Shown piece after piece: positions 57,509 to 64,000 of a stretch of 64,000 nt of DNA; the stretch's first letter is position 1, and the number at the start of each line of letters is the position of its first letter. The notes beneath the pieces were generated by a model. The model had not been told where the DNA came from. It did not search any database and worked only from the letters and a program-made list of their open reading frames with translations. The position numbers were made by a program, and so were the translations under genes. The stretch covers positions 39,363,461 to 39,427,460 of the forward strand of contig OX246743.1 in the NCBI GenBank assembly GCA_945910005.1, given 5' to 3'. The stretch comes from Isoperla grammatica. Its lineage: Eukaryota > Arthropoda > Insecta > Plecoptera > Perlodidae.

Positions 57509-57759
57509 TCATATAAAACAGTATTTCTTTTGTTTTTGAGGCTTGAGATGTACAAGCCTTACGTGTTGATTTAAATTTGATTTTAGTTTCGTCTTGACTG
57601 GACAATATGGACACTGAAATTGTGGTTCTTTCCCACACTCGAACTTTTGATGGCTGTTAAGATGGCTCCTGTTCTTGTAACTCTTCCCGCACGCTTCACA
57701 AGAATATGGGTGGCTGGAAAGCGGCGCTTGGCGGAAGTACAAACCACTCATTCCGATAC
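57509..57759 (-). CDS. lola: lola-type zinc-finger terminal exon 25
   Basis: Acceptor AG at 57761-57760 (GTTTCAG); two bases (GT), then 82 codons and a stop, phase 1. N-terminus IGMSGLYFRQAPLSSHPYS, C2HC finger CEAC...HQKFEC, linker ECGKEPQFQCP and C2H2 finger CPVKTKLKSNLNQH...H, followed by a Lys/Gln-rich tail. Close paralogue of the exons at 54896 and 52745. Confidence 0.93.
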
Positions 57760-59265
57760 CTGAAACAAACAAACGATTTGATTTGGCGTCGGAGAATTAT
57801 GGGCCTTAAAACATATTTACAAACAACCTCAATATCTCCATATAACACAACACTGGATAAACCACACTTAAAAAACAAGGCACTCATGAACCGCGTGAGA
57901 TTTTCGGGAGCATTCGATACCTTCCTCAGACACAAAGTTAATTGATGAAGACTGTAGATGCTATCGAAATATCATGCAGCTGGTGAGTGCATTCTGTTTT
58001 GTTGTCGTTTGTTATATGTGTGTGCTAAGTTGTTAAATTATACGGTTAAAAGTAGGGGTTTATATTACAGTATGCACTTTTAGAAAACAACATTTTTTTT
58101 ATTAACATTTATTACATGGTCAATGTTTTGAATCGTGTTTTTTTACATCACGCATGGGGAGACAAAATAATAATTGGCACGTGGAAATTTGGCAGCAAAC
58201 CCATTTAATAGTTTGGTGCCTCTGAAACTTTTCCAACTGACTCCAATAAAATGATTACACCTTCCGTTAAGAAAGTCGTCAACTGAATTTAGAGAATCTA
58301 TTTGTGAATATTTGCAAACTTTTGTAATTAAGATGGGTCAACCAAAACAGGCTTTATACACGTCCATAGAGAATGGAAATAGTTGACAACAAACGCTATC
58401 GAATGAAATAAAATACAGATTCATACTACTGTATACATGTTTAATACATGTTTATGTTCTTAGGTTGTACAGAAAAGGGGTTACAAAGTTGGACAAAAAG
58501 TTGGAAATAGGGAAAAGAAAAAACTTAACTCTTTCCAGGGCTGAGCATGACAAAACAGTTCATGTTACCATAATCTATACAATGACTGGGATTCTTCAGC
58601 CATGAAGACTTCACTAGAATTCACACAATAAATAAATAACGAACTATGGCTGAGATAAGAATCGCGTAATGTGACTAACGTTACAAAAAGAAAAATACCA
58701 CCACACATTATTTCTAAAGCCGCTTTTTTTTTTTTTTTTTTAGATAGCAAGATCTAAATAATCAAAAATATCACAAAGCGGGTAGAAATCAGTTTTTGAG
58801 ACGAATCAAGTTATGAGGTGAGCAATGAAACAATGTTTAGTAAAAGGTATTTAAATATAAACAAGATCAAATAAAAACTGTTTCAAACACATTTATTTCG
58901 TTTTATATCATTTCGCAAGGAGCCATTGCATTCTTATTATCATTCGTAAAATATCATGATTAGAGACAAATGAGGTGGCTTACTTGACTACAAGTTTGGT
59001 GCAAACCATTTTGCTATTTGTACTGCTAGGCAATTACACGGGAATTTATTATTATATCGCACATCGGTATGAAACATGGATATCACGTAGCACAACCAAT
59101 TCACGGTACACTAGAGAATGGATATTTAATTTATGTATGTACATTTGAATTTATTTACCCAGGCTACAAGAGAAAATATAGCAGTCAATGTTGCTGGAAC
59201 CCGAGTTTGAAAGAAATTGGCACAGACACATATGAGACAAAAGATGCGAGTTCTATCATATGAAC
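57760..59265. other. Intron/intergenic between exons 25 and 26
   Basis: AT-rich; short poly-T/poly-A tracts (58722-58741). Nothing else recognised. Confidence 0.5.
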
Positions 59266-59543
59266 TCATCTACCACGCCAACTCTCAACGTTTTTAGTCC
59301 TGACATTCACTGGAGTTGGCATTTGAAGATGCACACGATTAACATGTTGACGCAAGTTCGCTTGTAGCTTAGACTTATGTGGGCAATACGGGCATTGAAA
59401 CTGTGGTTCTTTCCCGCACTCATATTTAATGTGTCGTAGTAAGTGACACCTGTTCTTGTATCGCTTGTTGCACCCTTCGCACAAGAATCCGTTTGTAGAA
59501 TTGCATTCTTTTACCACAGCGTACGGCAACCAGGTAATAGGAT
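59266..59543 (-). CDS. lola: lola-type zinc-finger terminal exon 26
   Basis: Acceptor AG at 59545-59544 (CTTGTTGCAG); two bases (AT), then 91 codons and a stop, phase 1. N-terminus PITWLPYAVVKECNSTNG, C2HC finger CEGC...HIKYEC, linker ECGKEPQFQCP, C2H2 finger CPHKSKLQANLRQH...H and a basic tail. All ligands are intact. Confidence 0.93.
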
Positions 59544-60539
59544 CTGCAACAAGGAGATTTCAAGCTGTAACTAAATTCATGTATGCTTTCCTGGAAGTAC
59601 AAAGTACAAACATTAAATATACGAGTAGTTCTTGCAACTGGGAACATGGTTCACGGTTGTAAATTCATAAGGTGACGTTTGTAATATACTTGGCAGGAAG
59701 TTTTAATAATTCTTATAAAATTGTAATAATAATAACCGAGATATAATTGTATTATCGGGTTTTATCGAAACGCAATGACTTTTGCACATGCCTACATTTA
59801 TTCGTTATCCGTAGAACTTGATGATATCTCGCTGCGCTATCTATACCCACAATTTCGATTTTATAAGTTGTTTTAAAATTGTGATCAGAAAAATTTACAT
59901 TTTCACGCTTTGCTGCCATATTCATTTGCTATACATTGCTACATTCATCGATACATTTCAACATTGCAAATCACTCATTCGTTTTCCTAAGCCATTAACA
60001 CCATTTAAAAGAGTATAGTGGTATTAATATGTTAGAGGCAATTAAACAAAATCAAACAATCGTACAATTCATTGGAAAAAAGGTATGAGACTACGCCCAA
60101 ATGGCGGAGGAAAAACACCTTTTAGAAATATTATCTGTTGAAGCATGATTTAATATAATATTTGGTACAATCATAACGATAACAAGTGTAAGAGATATAA
60201 GATAATGCTATTGTATTGAGATATCATTCTCAGTGGGTACGTGATGTCCACAATAAAAGACTACAAGCAATCTTTTGCAATAATTATAATATCAAACTGT
60301 CAACTGGTGTAGTTGAATCATGTGCGGAGTTTTAGTTTTAGTATAAATTCACAATATCAATGATCAATCTGAGAGTTAAAAGCTACTAAAAATGTTCTGA
60401 TGCCTATTGGGTATAACATTCTTTTACGTCATATATTTGTCAAGGTTTTGTTAGTATACAAATCTGTGTGAAACAGTTGTAAAGTAGACTAGAACTTAAA
60501 AAAACAAGCCAAAAAGAAGTGTTGCAGAAACGTCGACTC
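59544..60539. other. Intron/intergenic between exons 26 and 27
   Basis: AT-rich; nothing recognised. Confidence 0.5.
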
Positions 60540-60796
60540 TTAGGATTGGTTTCTCGACCCTCTTAAATGAATACATTGAATATGTCTCTGCAGGTTTGGA
60601 TGTTGCTTTGTTTTATGTGGACAATACGGGCACTGAAACTGTGGTTCTTTCCCACACTCGTATTTCAGATGCCTGTACAAGTGGCTCTTGTGTTTGTAGT
60701 TTTTCTCGCACGAGGGACACGGAAACGCATTGAGTTTAAAGTCACCCCCTGGAATATTGTCCGCAGATCGGGCGGTATCCCACATGGAAGCGCCAT
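60540..60796 (-). CDS. lola: lola-type zinc-finger terminal exon 27
   Basis: Acceptor AG at 60798-60797 (TATGTTACAG); two bases (AT), then 84 codons and a stop, phase 1. N-terminus GASMWDTARSADNIPG, C2HC finger CPSC...HLKYEC, linker ECGKEPQFQCP, C2H2 finger CPHKTKQHPNLQRH...H. All ligands are intact. Its second finger resembles that of the exon at 59266. Confidence 0.93.
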
Positions 60797-62134
60797 CTGT
60801 AACATAAACAATTGTGTGTTTTGAATTCGCGACAGCAACATGGCTTTGCAACTAGGCTAATCAATAAAGCAGCACTATCACCCATTACAATTTGCTTACC
60901 AACAATATACAAACTTTCTGTCGCATATTTAGATTACAAAAACACATTTAAGTCCCACAAAATACATCTAAAATTTGCAATCAAAGTATAGACACACTTT
61001 AAAACCGCAACAAGCTTATTGTACACTTTTCTATGTATTGAAGCACTGATAACATATTAAAAAAATAATTGGCACGGTTTAATACTGGACCAACACTTTT
61101 TAGTTAATTTGATAGGAATCCCAGACATAGTGTGTACAGTGCGCATGGATATAGGCCCTACTTACCCATACTAGAGGTCACTATAACGTTCACACAGCAG
61201 ACACATATAGCTATTTAGGTTCTATGAATTGGTTGGTAGGCGATAATCTCCATAGAAACATAAACCTCATGATGGAAGTTTTAGGAGAAGGAAAAGAAGG
61301 AGTTTTAAAGAAGTGGCTTTTAAACAAACAGCATATTTGACACTATGTTTTAGCCAGAAACTCGCAGATCGCAGATTTTGTCCAGAAGAGGTTTGAGCTG
61401 CGCATTGCTAATAAAATTATGCATAACATTTGGTTAACAATACTAAGCTTTGGAAGTATCTGTAAATAGACCTACAAATATTCAGATTTGCAGAGTTGGA
61501 AGGAAAAAGAATGGAGTAAAATATATTTGGCAACATGTTTGAGGATAACAATACCTTTTAGGGTACCTAGACCAAATATACTCTTTAACAATAGCTTGAC
61601 TAAAAAAGCAGGACAAATTTTATAAGTAATTTGTTACAACGAAATTTACTGCAACTGCTTTAGTCAGTCTTGTTTCCATAACCACATTTAACATTGGCAG
61701 TTAACCAAAGTAAAACAAATCTCAAAAACTTTGCAGTCATTCCATAAAATATATTTAACATACATACATGAATAGATAAATTATACACACTTATGTTTAC
61801 TGCACAGGCCAACTTCATATAGATAATCTTGTTTTACATTAACTATTAAGTAAACTAATATGGAACTGGAAGTATATCTCACTTAAGACTTGCGTTATAT
61901 AACGTGCAAATAGGAATAAGTTACACGAATCACCTCTGACAGTCTTTGTCAACAAAGTTAGATTAACCACCTCACCTATTCCACAAATTAAGGTACACAT
62001 AGTAGTAAAAATTAGGTATAAGATAAGTAATGTAAAAGGATTGACACCTGCAAAACAAACTATAAATCCATCTACATGGTATTTAAAAAAGGGAAGGTAG
62101 ATGAATGAATCACATTGAACCTCAAGGAGTTTAT
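60797..62134. other. Intron/intergenic between exons 27 and 28
   Basis: AT-rich; no recognised feature. Confidence 0.5.
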
Positions 62135-62135
62135 T
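62130..62135 (-). terminator. Poly(A) signal overlapping the stop of exon 28
   Basis: AATAAA on the minus strand; its first A is the last base of the TGA stop codon. Confidence 0.7.
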
Positions 62136-62526
62136 CAAGAAGTCTTCTTTAGCCCCAGATGTCTGAACTTAACATGACTCATAAGATGCATTTCGCACGT
62201 CGCCTTAAAATCACAATACGGACAATGAAATTGCGGCGGTTCTTTCCCACACACATGTTTCATATGTCTGCGCAGATTGCTGGTGGTAGTGAACGCCATG
62301 GAACAAACTGAACATAATAGCTTCTTGCCACACTCATGCTTCATGTGCCAGCTGTAGTGGTTCTTCTGCGAGTAGTTCTTGCCGCACGTAGCACACCTGT
62401 AGGGTCCCTTCCCTAGACAGTCCTTCATGTGGTTGGCAAGACGGAACTGTTGCTTGAATGTTCTTGAGCAGCCAGGGCAGCGTAGTACATGGTCATCACA
62501 AGTAACGTATGCGATCAAATCATCGC
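62135..62526 (-). CDS. lola: lola-type terminal exon 28 with four zinc fingers
   Basis: Acceptor AG at 62528-62527 (GTTTCAG); two bases (GC), then 129 codons and a stop, phase 1. Four fingers in two pairs: CPGC...H...DC, linker GKGPYRCATC...HMKHEC, then CSVC...H...VC and the final CPYC...HVKFRH. The second linker, CGKEPPQFHCP, has an extra Pro. The repeated arrangement suggests an internal duplication of the two-finger module. The stop TGA is directly followed by ATAAA, so AATAAA (62135-62130) overlaps it. It is the first variable exon in gene order within the window. Confidence 0.93.
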
Positions 62527-63239
62527 CTGAAACAGAACCATGCGTAAAGAATCATTGGGATATTTGTGGTTATTTGTTTCGTCGTTATCAAAATATTGAC
62601 GATGTTATGAAGTCAAAAACATTTAATTTGTCATTTCCGTAAATATTTTCAGTCATGAAAGTTAGCTGAAAATTTCTCACATAATTATGGAGGGAAAAAC
62701 AGGTCATGACGTCAGAACTGACTAAGATCAATCAGCCTATCACGCAAAGATTTATCGAAAATCGTATTTGTGACCAATGTCTCACTCAAATGAGTACACT
62801 TGTACTGTTATTAGGTTCCACAATTAATAATAACGTTTCCAGCAATTAATTTATAGCACTGGCATGATTATTTGTAGCAATGTAATTTATAAGATCGGAC
62901 AACAATGAAAACGTTGTTTTTTACTCGATAGCTGTGTAGTGTTGCAAGGCGGTGATTGGCAAATGCATTCATAAACAGTGATGTTTAGTCCCATGACCAG
63001 GAAAGTGACACAGACACTGAGATGCCTAGTGGGGGGGGGGGGGGAGGGGTACACGTAACGTAATGTTACATAAGCACAACACTTAAACGGCACACTCTGA
63101 CGTCACAATTCACTCGCTTGACGTCGGATGAAAAATTCGGAAACATCAATCAAAGCAGTGAAGGGGTTTTTAAAGTAATGAATACATGATCAGTCACACT
63201 TAGTCATCATTGTCTTCTTTTGCAATATATTTTGTTTAA

Positions 63240-63240
<1 letters not shown>
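62527..63240. other. Intron upstream of exon 28
   Basis: AT-rich, with a poly-G run at 63031-63049. No constant lola exon (BTB) is visible. Confidence 0.5.
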
Positions 63241-63480
<240 letters not shown>

Positions 63481-64000
63481 AAAATGTATATTTATTGTCT
63501 ATACTTAGTCATGGGAACTGATTTTCAGTGGAGGATACTATACCATTTACTATGTGCTTCGTTCGTTGATATGACAGCTTCAAAGTCAGAAAATAGATAA
63601 TTATATAGAAGGACCATATATAAGACTTCAGTTAAAAAAAAACACAACCCAAACCAGGAATCTAACTCTGGACATTCTCAATTGGAAGTATGAGCAAAGT
63701 CACAAGACCAATGACCAATGAGCCACACTTTTGTTATAATGTTATCATACTGTTTAACTATTTACTATTATTGTCAACACTCCACGAAGAATTCACACGA
63801 CATGACAATTCCCTCAATATCTTTGTGTATGCAAGACTAGTCGTAATCCAAGCCAAAAATTTTTCAGAAATTTTCAGAATCAAAATCCAAGTCATACACT
63901 CCTGTCCAGAGAGATGTGAAGCAATCACCAATAAGAACCGCAAGCATTCGTTTTAAAAGTTATTGAAATAAACCATCTTAACCACAATGTATAAAATAAT
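63481..64000. other. Non-coding end of window
   Basis: Includes a weak tRNA-like/SINE B-box remnant at about 63655-63720 (minus strand). No exon seen. Confidence 0.4.

Overview
The window is insect nuclear DNA: AT-rich, intron-rich, with simple repeats, non-LTR retrotransposon 3' ends, a solo LTR and MITE-like elements. It looks like the 3' part of a longitudinals lacking (lola)-type locus read from the minus strand. In Drosophila, lola joins a constant BTB-domain 5' part to one of many alternative 3' terminal exons by cis- or trans-splicing. The constant exons are not in this window; they should lie to the right, beyond position 64000, or elsewhere. The species cannot be fixed from the sequence.

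I find 28 terminal coding exons, all on the minus strand. In gene order they run from 62526 on the right down to 2430 on the left. Each starts just after a TTTCAG-like acceptor, ends at its own stop codon, and has the same intron phase: two bases, then an open frame, so the split codon takes one base from the upstream exon (phase 1). I checked this arithmetic on all 28.

Twenty-four exons encode the lola-type paired zinc finger: a C2HC finger (Cx2Cx12Hx4C), the linker ECGKEPxFxCP, then a C2H2 finger. One of them (62135-62526) has four fingers. One (54896-55173) has no usable start codon of its own and is easy to miss. Neighbouring exons are often close relatives (3503/5489/7776/9568; 45803/47383; 52745/54896/57509), as expected from tandem duplication.

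The most unusual part is 20668-35497. Four consecutive exons there have the same strand, acceptor and phase but no zinc fingers. Each encodes a domain of about 150 residues that I recognise as the MED25 ACID/PTOV fold (hallmark FxGxIPxxQxxFxxxx). Most also keep a short N-terminal (I/V)KxxPLG-like motif. Each has its own tandem-repeat disordered region: 10-residue Gln-rich repeats, 35-residue repeats, and 32-residue repeats carrying ten S(K/R)WD motifs like U2AF-homology-motif ligands. If spliced like their neighbours they would give BTB-ACID/PTOV proteins, linking a lola-type BTB dimer to an activator-binding Mediator-type surface.

Other features: units of about 121-125 bp copied from the second zinc finger trail exons 5489, 7776, 9568 and 12928; AATAAA signals sit inside or at the stop codon of five exons; a perfect 54-bp inverted repeat lies at 23266-23376; and a 1.5-kb solo LTR with an AATT target duplication lies at 36337-37849.
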